DNA of 64,000 nucleotides from Thiomicrorhabdus sp965602805 (lineage in GTDB: Bacteria > Pseudomonadota > Gammaproteobacteria > Thiomicrospirales > Thiomicrospiraceae). Shown in pieces: positions 36,144 to 44,993 of the stretch. Position numbers and translations under genes: made by a program. How positions within the stretch are numbered: position 1 is the stretch's first letter; each line of letters begins with the position of its first letter. The DNA is taken from assembly GCA_965602805.1 (NCBI GenBank), contig CBFCZK010000003.1:1-64000 (forward strand), read 5' to 3'. Under the pieces are notes generated by a model, which made no database searches, was not told the DNA's origin, and saw only the letters and a program-made list of their open reading frames with translations.

Positions 36144-36155
36144 ACCAGGCCTGGC
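36144..36155. repeat. dispersed palindrome, one change
   Basis: ACCAGGCCTGGC, intergenic, 26 bp after the HDOD stop. Confidence 0.7.
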
Positions 36156-36241
36156 CACGCCCTTAAATAACACTAATACCGGCTGAAACAATCCAACAAA
36201 AAATTTCGTGTCTCCATGCCTTAGTCGTCAATCTGACTCCG

Positions 36242-37144
36242 CTAAAAAACTTCCGGAAAATGCGGCCATGGATAGTCATTATCACAGACCGCGATAAAGA
36301 AAGGATTTAGCAGAGATTTGGTTTGCACATATTGTAAAGGATGACCTGCCGCATTAAGCACAGCACCCCCTGCAGACTCAAGAACACATTGTGATGCAGC
36401 GGTATCCCAAAAAGAGGTTGGCCCGAAGCGTGGATAAATATCGACTCTGCCTTCCGCGACCAAACAGGTTTTTAAGGCTGAGCCCATTTTAATTAAAGAG
36501 ACCTCCCCCAGCTGTGCGGTAAATCGCTGTAATACACCACCATGTCGGCGACTCACTGCGACTTTAATGCGCTCATCCGTTTGCTTTAAAGAGGCGTCAG
36601 CGAACTTCTCCGTTAAACAATTGACTTGAATCTGCTCTGCTTGCTTAAGCCGTAAACCCAGTTCAACCTGTGACAAGTCAGCCTTAACTTCGCTTAATTT
36701 AAACGCTGCCTGACCTTTCACCGAAAAATACAGATCCTCTACTTCAGGGCCATACACCACGCCTAAAACCGGTTTATGATCGACAATCAATGCGATATTA
36801 ACGCTGTACTCACCGGTGCGGCCAATGAACTCTTTGGTGCCATCCAACGGATCCACCAACCAATAGACTGACCAGGCCTGGCGAGTTTCAAAAGGCACAT
36901 TGGCAACACTTTCTTCGGTAATCAAAGGAATGCTTGGCACCAGAGATTGCAAAGCCTGACTAATCATTTCGTCGGCTTGCTTATCTGCCTCAGTGACTGG
37001 TGAACCGTCTTTTTTATCCTCCACCTCCAGCCTTTCAGCTTGGTGATATAAAGTCGATATATGCTGTCCGGCAAGATAGGCGATATGGCAAACTTCTGGC
37101 AACCACTCTGCCAAATTTTCAGGGGTAATCTCATTCGGTTTCAT
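36242..37144 (-). CDS. cysQ: 3'(2'),5'-bisphosphate nucleotidase CysQ
   Basis: Magnesium-dependent phosphatase that removes PAP, a by-product of sulfate activation. Metal motifs are ITEES and WLVDPLDGTKEFI, followed near the C-terminus by the SFWDTAASQCVLESAGG pattern. 300 residues, slightly long for CysQ. The stretch RQAWSVYWLVDP aligns with the conserved RQxWxxYWLVDP of CysQ and carries a near-perfect palindrome (36871-36882). It overlaps the nudE stop by four bases. Confidence 0.93.
   Translation of the reverse strand: MKPNEITPENLAEWLPEVCHIAYLAGQHISTLYHQAERLEVEDKKDGSPVTEADKQADEMISQALQSLVPSIPLITEESVANVPFETRQAWSVYWLVDPLDGTKEFIGRTGEYSVNIALIVDHKPVLGVVYGPEVEDLYFSVKGQAAFKLSEVKADLSQVELGLRLKQAEQIQVNCLTEKFADASLKQTDERIKVAVSRRHGGVLQRFTAQLGEVSLIKMGSALKTCLVAEGRVDIYPRFGPTSFWDTAASQCVLESAGGAVLNAAGHPLQYVQTKSLLNPFFIAVCDNDYPWPHFPEVF
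36871..36882. repeat. dispersed palindrome inside cysQ, one change
   Basis: ACCAGGCCTGGC, read on the minus strand as QAW within an otherwise conserved segment, so it arose by substitution and not by insertion. Confidence 0.75.
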
Positions 37145-37725
37145 ATTTTGCCCATCTCTTTTAAGACTAACATCAGTGCCGCATAAGCACGGCCTTCACT
37201 AAAATCGGGATCCGCCAATAATCCATGCCAATCATCCAAATGCCACGGCACAACTTCTAACGGCTCTGGTTCATCGCCTTCGGCAATTTGTGGCGTCAGT
37301 CCCGTTGCCAACACGATATGCGTGTGATGCGTCATATAACCCGCCGCCAAACTCACAGAATCCAGCAACTTAACCTCGGACGGTAAAAAGCCTATCTCTT
37401 CCTGACTCTCACGGATACTTGCCTCGCGCCAGCTCTCGCCTGGATCAATTTTTCCTTTCGGAAAACCCAGTTCATACCGGCCAACACCCGCGCCATACTC
37501 ACGAATGAGTAGCAAAGTCCCATCTTCTAACACGGGAATAATCAATACCGCACCCTCGGCACTGCCGAGCAAACGTTCATAAGTGACTGTCGTACCGTTA
37601 GAAAAGGTGAGCTCTTGCGACTGCACGGTGAAAATCCGTGACTGCGAAGCGATTTTTTCCGATAAAATAGTAGGTGTTTTTTTAAACATACTGAATAACC
37701 GTTTAACTAAAAATATTCTTTTCAT
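37141..37725 (-). CDS. nudE: ADP-compound hydrolase NudE (Nudix)
   Basis: Hydrolyses ADP-ribose, NADH and Ap3A-type compounds. The Nudix box is visible: G-KIDPGESWREASIRESQEEIG. Comparison with E. coli NudE suggests the real start may be the inner ATG at 37689 (MFKKTPTILSEKIAS), giving 182 residues, because the first 12 residues have no counterpart. No good ribosome site decides it. The nudE-cysQ pair, with a GMP/IMP nucleotidase gene divergent, matches the known gammaproteobacterial neighbourhood. Confidence 0.92.
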   Translation of the reverse strand: MKRIFLVKRLFSMFKKTPTILSEKIASQSRIFTVQSQELTFSNGTTVTYERLLGSAEGAVLIIPVLEDGTLLLIREYGAGVGRYELGFPKGKIDPGESWREASIRESQEEIGFLPSEVKLLDSVSLAAGYMTHHTHIVLATGLTPQIAEGDEPEPLEVVPWHLDDWHGLLADPDFSEGRAYAALMLVLKEMGKI

Positions 37726-37752
37726 AATAACGCTAAGAGTCCCTGATTACCA

Positions 37753-38415
37753 ATGAATGCAAATCTTAACTGGTCACAAATTGACACGGTTCTACTCGAT
37801 ATGGATGGCACGCTGCTGGATTTACATTTCGACTGGAACTTCTGGATGGAAGTTATTCCACAAGCCTATGCGGACAAAAACAACATTTCTCTGGCCACCG
37901 CGCAGGAAATCATCCATGAAAAAATCCATTCACAAACCGGCACCTTAAATTGGTATTGCTTGGATTATTGGACCGAGTCTTTAGATTTACCGGTTGCGGA
38001 ATTGAAGCGTGAGTTAAAGCATCAAATCCAAGTACATCCAGAGGTAATGGAGTTTTTAGCCGCGCTCAAGGCCATGCAGAAAACCGTGGTCATGGTGACC
38101 AATGCACATCGCGACAGTTTGGTGATTAAGCTGGAGATGACCGAAATCGGTGACTATTTTGATGAACTGATTTCAGCGCATGACTTTGGTATGCCGAAAG
38201 AGGACATTGCCATCTGGTCAAAGATTCAAGAAGTGATTGCTTACGATCCAAAGCGTACCTTATTGATTGATGACAACCTGCGCGCGTTACAAACCGCCAA
38301 AGACTACGGCATCGCTTATCCACTGTGTGCAACGTTTGTCAGCCCTAAACTGGATAAGATTGATCCTAAAGAATTTGCCAGCTTTGAACGTTATTCGGAG
38401 ATTATGCCGGTTTAG
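37753..38415 (+). CDS. yrfG: GMP/IMP nucleotidase (YrfG-like HAD)
   Basis: 220-residue HAD-family phosphatase. Motif I LLDMDGTLLD holds Asp16 and Asp18; motif II is MVTNAH; motif III/IV is in TLLIDDNLRALQ. HFDWNFWMEVIPQ resembles YrfG, which dephosphorylates GMP and IMP. It is divergent from nudE by 27 bp, as in related genomes. It faces tpm across a 22-bp perfect palindrome. Confidence 0.9.
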   Translation: MNANLNWSQIDTVLLDMDGTLLDLHFDWNFWMEVIPQAYADKNNISLATAQEIIHEKIHSQTGTLNWYCLDYWTESLDLPVAELKRELKHQIQVHPEVMEFLAALKAMQKTVVMVTNAHRDSLVIKLEMTEIGDYFDELISAHDFGMPKEDIAIWSKIQEVIAYDPKRTLLIDDNLRALQTAKDYGIAYPLCATFVSPKLDKIDPKEFASFERYSEIMPV

Positions 38416-38462
38416 AGGCTGGTTTAAAGAGGATTCATTCGCCGAATAAACCTTGATTTTTA

Positions 38463-38484
38463 AAGTGACCAGGCCTGGTCACTT
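38463..38484. repeat. extended 22-bp palindrome between convergent genes
   Basis: AAGTGACCAGG followed by its exact complement CCTGGTCACTT: the dispersed palindrome with five extra paired bases on each side. Lies between the yrfG and tpm stops, so as RNA it could end either transcript, although no U run follows. Confidence 0.85.
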
Positions 38485-38508
38485 GATATTGAATGAAGAT
38501 TTTGAGTA

Positions 38509-39138
38509 TTACGCTTCTATCACAAAGACCATTTCAGTCCTTGCCACGCCCTTGTGCACAAACTTCACTTCATGCACCTTTTCAATCGACTCTGCATCCG
38601 AAAACAACTGACGCAATTCGGTCTCAGGCACACTAAAAGGTGGACCTGGCACCAGGCTCTGGTCGTATTCCATGGTAATCATCAAATAGCGTGTACCTTT
38701 GGGTAAAATTTTTCTTAAATGCGTCACATACTGAGCGCGCATTTCTGGCGGCAAGGCCACAATCGCAGCACGATCATAAACCGCTTTCACATCCTGGCAA
38801 TCTTCGGCACTTAAATGAAAGAAATCGCCACACAACAGTGTCATACCCTCTAGTTCATAACCACAGTAATGCTCATGCTTTACCGGTTGAGCGGTCACGC
38901 CATTTTCGGTTAAAAACTCATCCAAGGCTTGCTGGCTTAACTCCACCCCCAAAATCGTATGCCCCTGCTTTGCCAACCAGAGCATATCCAATGATTTACC
39001 ACACAAAGGCACTAACACTGTTTCGGAGCCACTTAAACCCAGCTTTTGCCAATGGGTCGTTAAAAAGGCATTCATATCCGCCTGATGAAACCCCACCACA
39101 CCACTGGCCCACATGTCATGCCAAAAATTTGCTTGCAT
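38509..39138 (-). CDS. tpm: thiopurine S-methyltransferase
   Basis: SAM-dependent methyltransferase of the bacterial TPMT family, 209 residues. Bacterial members methylate thiopurines and tellurite/selenite species. The start FWHDMWASGVVGFHQADMN is typical. SAM motif VLVPLCGKSLDMLWLAKQGH, EMRAQYVTHLRKILPKGTRYL and PPFSVPETELRQLF also fit. It stands alone on the minus strand. Confidence 0.94.
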   Translation of the reverse strand: MQANFWHDMWASGVVGFHQADMNAFLTTHWQKLGLSGSETVLVPLCGKSLDMLWLAKQGHTILGVELSQQALDEFLTENGVTAQPVKHEHYCGYELEGMTLLCGDFFHLSAEDCQDVKAVYDRAAIVALPPEMRAQYVTHLRKILPKGTRYLMITMEYDQSLVPGPPFSVPETELRQLFSDAESIEKVHEVKFVHKGVARTEMVFVIEA

Positions 39139-39257
39139 CTTAACTCCGTTACTTCATTCAGACTCATGCCGTAAAAATTATGAGCTGTGCTAAACCATTA
39201 AGATAAACAGTTATAATATGTCGCTTATTATATAGATATGTAAACAGAAGCTAAACA

Positions 39258-39836
39258 ATGACCTCAAAACACCGCGAAAACTCTGAAAACACTCCTGAAA
39301 CACCGCCGGTTAAAAGCCAATCTTTTTGGAAAAAGAATTGGGTACAAAACACATTAACCGGCTTGTTTTTTCTAGGCGTGTTTTTACTGCTGCGACCTTA
39401 TATGCAAGGTGATGTGGTGCAAGGTCAAGCACCGATTATGCAAGTCCAGAGCATTACGGGCAAAACCATCGACCTGCAAGCCTTGAACCAGCAAGGTAAA
39501 CCGGTGTTAATCCATATTTGGGCAACTTGGTGTCCGATTTGTGATATCAGTAAAGGTGGTATTGAATCGGTCGCCAAAGACTATGCGGTGATTAATATCG
39601 CCACCCAGTCGGCCGATGATGATCAGCTACTGACATTTGCAAAAGACAATGAGATGAACCCTGACATTATCGTCAACGATTTGGAAGGCAAGTGGCTAAA
39701 AGCACTAGGCGCCAAAGCGGTGCCAGCAGATTTTGTTATCGCGCCGAATGGTGAGATTGCCTTTATTGAAGTCGGCTTTACCACCAGTATGGGTTTAAGA
39801 CTGCGCCTATGGTGGGCAACGATGATGGCCGACTGA
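39258..39836 (+). CDS. membrane-anchored TlpA/ScsD-like thiol oxidoreductase
   Basis: 192 residues: a cytoplasmic N-terminus, one transmembrane anchor (about 31-46), then a periplasmic thioredoxin fold with active site IHIWATWCPICDIS (Cys92, Cys95) and a cis-proline loop AKAVPADFVIAPNGE. This layout fits the ScsD/TlpA protein-disulfide reductases. Its stop codon overlaps the probable start of the next gene (TGATG at 39834-39838), so the two are coupled. Confidence 0.85.
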   Translation: MTSKHRENSENTPETPPVKSQSFWKKNWVQNTLTGLFFLGVFLLLRPYMQGDVVQGQAPIMQVQSITGKTIDLQALNQQGKPVLIHIWATWCPICDISKGGIESVAKDYAVINIATQSADDDQLLTFAKDNEMNPDIIVNDLEGKWLKALGAKAVPADFVIAPNGEIAFIEVGFTTSMGLRLRLWWATMMAD

Positions 39837-40585
39837 TGCAAAACAGCACAAGTGACTTAGCGCTGAACCTGGATTTAAAAACCAAACAAAAATATGGCGG
39901 CTCGCTGATTCATTGCCAACGTGATGATTTTGGTTTGATTGAAGTGGTGGACACGCCACAAATGCGCAGTCTGTATTTTGGCTCGCCCGTGGAACAGAGT
40001 CGACTCTACTTTCATGCGCCGATGACCCTGTCGTTTGAATATCAACAAGTCATAGAAGCGCAAATCTTGGCCTTTCATGAAAAACATCCGGTAAAGCGAG
40101 TCTTAATGCTGGGCATGGGCGGCGGTTCAATTGCCAGCCACCTCAATGCCCTCCAGCCAGAGATGCAAATTCATATTGTTGAATTGCGCCAAGCGGTGAT
40201 TGATATCGCTTATGAATACTTTCACCTGCCAGAGGTGCCTGAAATTGAAGCCATGCAAGAAGATGCTTGGGATTTTATCGCGGAAGGTCTATCGCAGTAT
40301 AATGTGATTATTGTCGATGTGTTTGATGAAGAAGGCCTACCGAATGACTTTACCGAGATGGAATTCCAAGAGAATTTACTGATAAATTTAAAGTCACCAG
40401 GCCTGGTCTTATTTAATCTGTGGAACCATAAAGACAAGCATATTAAACAACAAACCGATTTAATCGTTAAATATTGGCAACAACAAGCGTTATCTGGCTC
40501 ATCGTGCAAACATCACAACGAAATTCAGGTCGATAGCTACCCAATTCACTCCAGTGAGAATATAATCCTCAGCATTCAAGTATAG
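39836..40585 (+). CDS. spermidine synthase-like methyltransferase-fold protein
   Basis: 249 residues from the ATG that overlaps the preceding stop; the frame also opens at 39809. Rossmann motif I is RVLMLGMGGGSIASHL; HIVELRQAVIDIAYEYFHLP and NVIIVDVFDEEGLPNDF match the SpeE-like family. A polyamine aminopropyltransferase role is possible, but many SpeE-like proteins have other or unknown roles. A perfect palindrome copy (40396-40407) is read as SPGLV. Confidence 0.75.
   Translation: MQNSTSDLALNLDLKTKQKYGGSLIHCQRDDFGLIEVVDTPQMRSLYFGSPVEQSRLYFHAPMTLSFEYQQVIEAQILAFHEKHPVKRVLMLGMGGGSIASHLNALQPEMQIHIVELRQAVIDIAYEYFHLPEVPEIEAMQEDAWDFIAEGLSQYNVIIVDVFDEEGLPNDFTEMEFQENLLINLKSPGLVLFNLWNHKDKHIKQQTDLIVKYWQQQALSGSSCKHHNEIQVDSYPIHSSENIILSIQV
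40396..40407. repeat. dispersed palindrome inside the SpeE-like gene
   Basis: Exact ACCAGGCCTGGT read in the PGLV frame. Confidence 0.85.
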
Positions 40586-40668
40586 AACGACCAACGACTT
40601 CTATACCCCTAACTCAAAACTCCTCATTATAAACTGATGACGAATTTTCAATAAAAAGACTCCCCATT

Positions 40669-42651
40669 ATGGCACTGCTATTTTTACGTGAAATGTCCCT
40701 TAGCTTCGGCGCGGCTCCTTTATTTAACAAAGCTTCTTTACAGATTGAAGCCAATGAACGTGTCTGTTTAGTCGGCCGTAACGGTGAGGGTAAATCGACT
40801 CTGCTGAAAGTCATTGAAGGCGAAATTCAAGCCGATGGCGGAACGCGTATTGTGCAAGATGGCGTCACGATTGCCAAACTGCAACAGGAAGTGCCGCATG
40901 ATATGCACGGATCCGTGTTTCATGTCATTTCTGAAGGACTTGGCAATGCCGGCAAATTGATTGAAGAGTTTCATGATATCAGTGTGCAGATGGAGCAGAA
41001 TTACACCGATGAACTGATGGAAAGATTCTCCGTCGTTCAGCAAGGTATTGAAGAGCAAAATGGTTGGGAGCTGCAACAAAAAGTCGACACCATTATTTCT
41101 AAATTAGAGTTACAGGCAGATGCAGAGTTTTCGAACTTATCAGGTGGTATGAAACGCCGTGTATTACTTGCTCAAGCGTTGGTTCAAGAGCCAGACATTC
41201 TGTTATTAGATGAGCCGACTAACCACTTGGATATTCCATCCATTCAATGGTTAGAAGGTTTTCTAAAAAACGTGCGCTGCTCATTGGTCTTTATCACGCA
41301 TGATAGAGCATTCTTGCAAGCCTTAGCGACCCGCATTATCGAACTAGATCGCGGTAAACTGGCCAACTGGCAGTGTGATTACCACACTTACCTAGAGCGT
41401 AAAGCTGCGGCCTTAGAAAATGAAGCGAGACAAAATGCGCTCTTTGATAAAAAGCTAGCTCAAGAAGAGGTGTGGATTCGTCAAGGCATTAAAGCCCGTC
41501 GTACCCGTAATGAAGGCCGTGTTCGTGAGTTGGAAAAACTGCGTTCTGAACACCAAGCCAGACGTAGCCAGCAAGGTAAAGCGAATCTACAGCTTAACCG
41601 TGCCGAAAACTCTGGTAAACAGGTTGTCGAGTTAAAAGATGTCACCTTCGGTTGGCCGACTCGAACCATTATTGAAGATTTCAGTGGCGTGATTATGCGT
41701 GGCGATAAAGTCGGAATTATTGGGGAAAACGGTTGTGGTAAATCAACATTGATTGGTCTACTACTGGGCAAACAAGAACCGACGTCCGGCAGTATCACCA
41801 TGGGAACCAACCTCGATATCGCCTATTTCGATCAACACCGAGCACAACTGGATGAAAACAAGCCAGTGGTCGAAAGTGTTATCGAAGAGAGTGATTATGT
41901 TGAAATCAATGGTCAACGTAAGCACATCATCGGCTATTTGGCGGACTTCCTGTTCTCACCTGATCGTGCACGTCAAAAAGTTAAGTCACTATCGGGTGGA
42001 GAGCGTAATCGTCTATTATTAGCGCGCGTATTCGCCAAGCCGTCTAACCTACTGATTCTCGATGAGCCGACCAACGATTTAGATGTTGAAACATTGGAGT
42101 TGTTGGAAGAGTTATTGATGAACTATAAAGGCACCGTGCTTATCGTCAGCCACGATCGTGCTTTCTTAAATAACGTTTGTACCAGTTCAATCGTGTTTGA
42201 TGCACCAGGCGTGGTCAATGAGTATATCGGTGGGTACGACGACTGGTTACGTCAACGTCCAGCCAAGTATGCCAACACGCGTTCTGCGGCACGTTTAGAG
42301 ACAGCACAACCTAAGTCAGCGCAAGCAAAAATGACTACCTCTGATGTCAAAGCGGAAAAAGCACCGAAGGCCGAAAAACCAAAAGAGACGGTTGCCACGC
42401 CGATCGCTAAAAAAGCCGTTAAGTTGAGTTTTAAAGACCAGCGCGAATATGACGCCTTACCCGCTTTAATTGAAAACTTGGAAACAGAGTTAGAAGCCTT
42501 AGCGGATCTAGTCGGCAGCAGTGAGTTTTATCAAAAAGAAAATGATGTGGTGCAAGCCACTCTTAAACAACTTGAAGATAAAGAAGGCGAGCTTGAAAGC
42601 GCTTTTGAACGTTGGGAAATTTTAGAGCGTATAGTGATGGGCGACGCGTAA
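40669..42651 (+). CDS. uup: ABC-F ATPase Uup
   Basis: Soluble twin-ATPase of the ABC-F family acting on the ribosome and linked to transposon excision. Walker A sites are GRNGEGKST (about 37) and GENGCGKST (about 350); the signature motifs are LSGGMKRR and LSGGERN, and the Walker B sites are ILLLDEPTNHLD and LLILDEPTNDLD. The linker KKLAQEEVWIRQGIKARRTR and the charged C-terminal coiled coil (about 550-660) are Uup features. 660 residues. A degenerate palindrome (ACCAGGCGTGGTCA) is at 42204-42217. Confidence 0.94.
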   Translation: MALLFLREMSLSFGAAPLFNKASLQIEANERVCLVGRNGEGKSTLLKVIEGEIQADGGTRIVQDGVTIAKLQQEVPHDMHGSVFHVISEGLGNAGKLIEEFHDISVQMEQNYTDELMERFSVVQQGIEEQNGWELQQKVDTIISKLELQADAEFSNLSGGMKRRVLLAQALVQEPDILLLDEPTNHLDIPSIQWLEGFLKNVRCSLVFITHDRAFLQALATRIIELDRGKLANWQCDYHTYLERKAAALENEARQNALFDKKLAQEEVWIRQGIKARRTRNEGRVRELEKLRSEHQARRSQQGKANLQLNRAENSGKQVVELKDVTFGWPTRTIIEDFSGVIMRGDKVGIIGENGCGKSTLIGLLLGKQEPTSGSITMGTNLDIAYFDQHRAQLDENKPVVESVIEESDYVEINGQRKHIIGYLADFLFSPDRARQKVKSLSGGERNRLLLARVFAKPSNLLILDEPTNDLDVETLELLEELLMNYKGTVLIVSHDRAFLNNVCTSSIVFDAPGVVNEYIGGYDDWLRQRPAKYANTRSAARLETAQPKSAQAKMTTSDVKAEKAPKAEKPKETVATPIAKKAVKLSFKDQREYDALPALIENLETELEALADLVGSSEFYQKENDVVQATLKQLEDKEGELESAFERWEILERIVMGDA

Positions 42652-42663
42652 GCTTCTGTTTTT

Positions 42664-42704
42664 GTGGTTAAGTTAAGCGTGAGTTTCTCGCTTAACTTAA
42701 CCAC
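42664..42704 (+). terminator. long hairpin after uup
   Basis: GTGGTTAAGTTAAGCG and its exact complement separated by nine bases, 13 bp after the uup stop. No T run follows, so termination may be weak; it could protect the mRNA end. Confidence 0.55.
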
Positions 42705-42729
42705 TAAGGCACTAAGTTTTAAATTTGAA

Positions 42730-42747
42730 TTGACCAGGCCTGGTCAA
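42730..42747. repeat. dispersed palindrome, extended to 18 bp
   Basis: TTGACCAGGCCTGGTCAA, perfect. Confidence 0.9.
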
Positions 42748-43063
42748 ATCAAAAGCTCTACATAATCTAAATCTGAACATCCAAGTTCACGTAGAAACTC
42801 TACCCTTTTGTAAGCAATCGTGAGTTCACTTAGTGAAGGACGCGTTTAAACATTCCCTGTGTTTGAGCGTAGCGAGTTTAGGGAATGTCAGCGGACAAGC
42901 TTAGTGAAATAGAGGGCGTCAGCAGGGTTCGCTTTTTGGTTACTTTTTCTCGAACTAGAAAAAGTCACGTGAAGCCGGTAGAAAACAAGAAAGACTTATC
43001 GGAATTAAAAAGGCTTCTCAATCATTGGTGATTTAATTGAAGGGTCATATAATTTTATCCCTA

Positions 43064-43987
43064 TTATTCCGTTTCGACTAAAATCGGGGATGTTCTGATA
43101 TCTTTATACTCATAGATTGCTCTTGCTCTTTTCACTAGTCGCTTATCTTTTGACAAAATAGCATCACAAAAAGCACCCATCGCGATATGAGCAGAGTCAC
43201 TTCTTACGTTATGGATTTTATTTATTTTTCTGCATTTCTTTTCTGCTTGAAACCCCAATATATCCATAACACCGCAACATCCTATTATGCCAAGGTACAT
43301 CGGCCATGACTCGTATCCTTGCTTATCAATTGGGTCAAATCCGAAAAACTGTTCACAGCTTACTTCTGCACCATCCATGGTAGAAGAAATAATTTTCCAT
43401 ATTTGTTCGATTTGGTGCTCACCAGATATCCCACCAATCATTCCCTTTTCATCACCGAACCCTGCCCTAGTTTTCTTAATATCATTGCCATTCGATATCA
43501 TTTCTTCAATCATTGAGTGGAATTCGGGGTTAATAGAATTGACCTTGTTTGTCATTTCTGTTGTATCGAAAGGTAACTCTGAAGTTAACCTAATTATTTG
43601 CTCTGCAAAATTATCAGGGACTTCTTTCAGAGTAGTTTCATCACCGCCGCCATTTACCCAAAGTTGGAATGAGTCGAATATGGTGTCATCAAAATCTACG
43701 TCACCAGTTGCATCAATATAACCTTCGTAATGCTGAATCGGTGTTCCATGACTAATTAAATTTGCTTCGCCAGTAATCCTCCATTCATTTAGAGTAAGAT
43801 CTAAGAGTTTTGCATCAATGTCCTTCAAGACTTCTAAGTATTGCTCAGGATGATTAGACCTTCTAATCTCTGAGAAGTGTTCCTTTGAATAAACCCATAC
43901 AAGATCATCTCTATTGCTAAGATCTAAAACCCCCTCCAACTGTAACCCTATAATATTTTGGTCAATGTAAATTAAGGGTTTACTCAT
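43064..43987 (-). CDS. PIN-like nuclease domain protein
   Basis: 307 residues, no named family recognised. The start IYIDQNII (Asp9) and the end SDSAHIAMGAFCDAILSKDK (Asp264, Asp275, Asp281) have the acidic spacing of PIN-domain nucleases. The long middle is charged and unfamiliar, with GDVDFDDTIFDSF and IIGCCGVMDILGF. AGGAGA precedes the ATG. It is more AT-rich than its neighbours and stands alone between repeat-rich gaps, suggesting recent acquisition. It could be a defence or toxin-type RNase; no antitoxin partner is visible beside it. Confidence 0.6.
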   Translation of the reverse strand: MSKPLIYIDQNIIGLQLEGVLDLSNRDDLVWVYSKEHFSEIRRSNHPEQYLEVLKDIDAKLLDLTLNEWRITGEANLISHGTPIQHYEGYIDATGDVDFDDTIFDSFQLWVNGGGDETTLKEVPDNFAEQIIRLTSELPFDTTEMTNKVNSINPEFHSMIEEMISNGNDIKKTRAGFGDEKGMIGGISGEHQIEQIWKIISSTMDGAEVSCEQFFGFDPIDKQGYESWPMYLGIIGCCGVMDILGFQAEKKCRKINKIHNVRSDSAHIAMGAFCDAILSKDKRLVKRARAIYEYKDIRTSPILVETE

Positions 43988-44247
43988 ATCTCTCCTAGAA
44001 ATCTAACGTTTCGCTAAAGTGCGGTGGAGTGGGTACACTATTTAGTACCTAAACAACCCTTTTAAATCCAAAGCATAAATTTGTTTAAGGGAGTATAGAC
44101 AAAGACTAGTAAGTTTACGAGTAAACCTCACACAATAACAAAAACGCCCTGGCCTTTATACCCCCTTGCGGGGTGTGGTCAATTAAGAATATCTAGCGAA
44201 AAGAAGTCTGGAATAAGCCCAAAAGCTTCAGCAGACATAACTCTGCT
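43988..44247. other. intergenic gap beside the PIN-like gene
   Basis: 260 bp with no gene. It holds a small hairpin CCCC-TTG-CGGGG (about 44160-44173) and CGTTAGAT on the minus strand close to the PIN gene start. Confidence 0.45.
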
Positions 44248-44712
44248 TTACTTCGCCAAGGTCGCGGCAGGCGTAATATCGCCTCGCATGGCTTTCCAAC
44301 GGTTTAGACGGCGTAATAGCCGTAAGACAAAGGTAGGCGTTATAGGGTCTGGTAAACAGTACTTAAAATAGCCTAAATCAATTAAAGCCTGCACCGACTC
44401 CTGTTCTGACTCCGATCCCATTAAAATCAACGGAGTTTTAAGAATGCCCGGATTCATATCGGTAATTTCCAGCCAAAGCGGTTCCATTATTTTTGCCAAC
44501 TCGGCGGCGATAAAGACGGCGATGTACGTTCTGTGCGTTGAGTAACGGCGCGATTCTAAATCAGCCAGCATTTTTTTCTGACGATTTAATGCAATCACCT
44601 CTAAACCATACAGCTTTAGAAAGTCACTCAAAAGCGCAAAGCGTTCGGCATCTGGCTCGCAGATTGCAACTTTTTTACCTTGTAACCATCTTAACTGGTC
44701 TTTATAGGACAC
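44248..44712 (-). CDS. degenerate response-regulator receiver-like protein
   Basis: 154 residues that fit a CheY-like fold: KVAICEPDAERFALLSDFL matches strand 1 with an acidic pair, and TPLILMGSESEQESVQALIDLG plus KYCLPDPITPTFVLRLLRRL match strands 4-5 with the final helix. The strand-3 position that should carry the phosphorylated Asp reads IAVFIAAEL, with no Asp. So it is probably a pseudo-receiver that cannot be phosphorylated. No kinase or output domain is next to it. Confidence 0.55.
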   Translation of the reverse strand: MSYKDQLRWLQGKKVAICEPDAERFALLSDFLKLYGLEVIALNRQKKMLADLESRRYSTHRTYIAVFIAAELAKIMEPLWLEITDMNPGILKTPLILMGSESEQESVQALIDLGYFKYCLPDPITPTFVLRLLRRLNRWKAMRGDITPAATLAK

Positions 44713-44993
44713 GATTCACCACGCTTTAAATGCACTTCTAATAACTCATTATCTAAAACATTAGCCCTAATAGGAACCTATTTCAGCGCTTATCCACCCT
44801 ATCGTTAGCTTCTCGTTACTTGCCCGACTTAAAAGAGAGTCATCTGTTAGGCCGGCCATTGCGGCATTTAGCCACGTTTAATCAGCCTAAATTTCAAGCT
44901 GAGAAAACACAAGAGCACTAAGGGTGTTCATACAGGCTTATCTAGTCTAAAATAGGCCGACCAACCATCCATTTCTCCAGGAATCACCGATTT

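Larger units (their letters stand above)
42652..43063. other. intergenic stretch with stacked hairpins
   Basis: 412 bp after uup without a gene. In order: a 16-bp stem (42664-42704), an 18-bp perfect palindrome (42730-42747), a nine-base stem ACATTCCCT/AGGGAATGT (42850-42888) and a nine-base stem ACTTTTTCT/AGAAAAAGT (42942-42965). The part from 42850 to 42965 looks like a dispersed repeat, but a second copy is not in the window. Confidence 0.6.

Noticed and set aside
38650..38663. ACCAGGCTCTGGTC resembling the dispersed palindrome
   Set aside because: It needs a two-base insertion in the centre; inside tpm coding sequence and likely coincidental.
42204..42217. ACCAGGCGTGGTCA in uup as a further palindrome copy
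   Set aside because: One central mismatch destroys the symmetry; kept only as a degenerate match.
44015..44024. AAGTGCGGT, the core of the Haemophilus uptake signal
   Set aside because: A single 9-mer is expected by chance about once in two windows of this size; no other copies were noticed.
43988..44035. Half of an integron attC site (ATCTAAC-GTTTC-GCTAAAG) just upstream of the PIN-like gene
   Set aside because: Only one half-site is present; I found no matching GTTRRRY/RYYYAAC partner at the right distance, no second cassette boundary after the gene, and no integrase.
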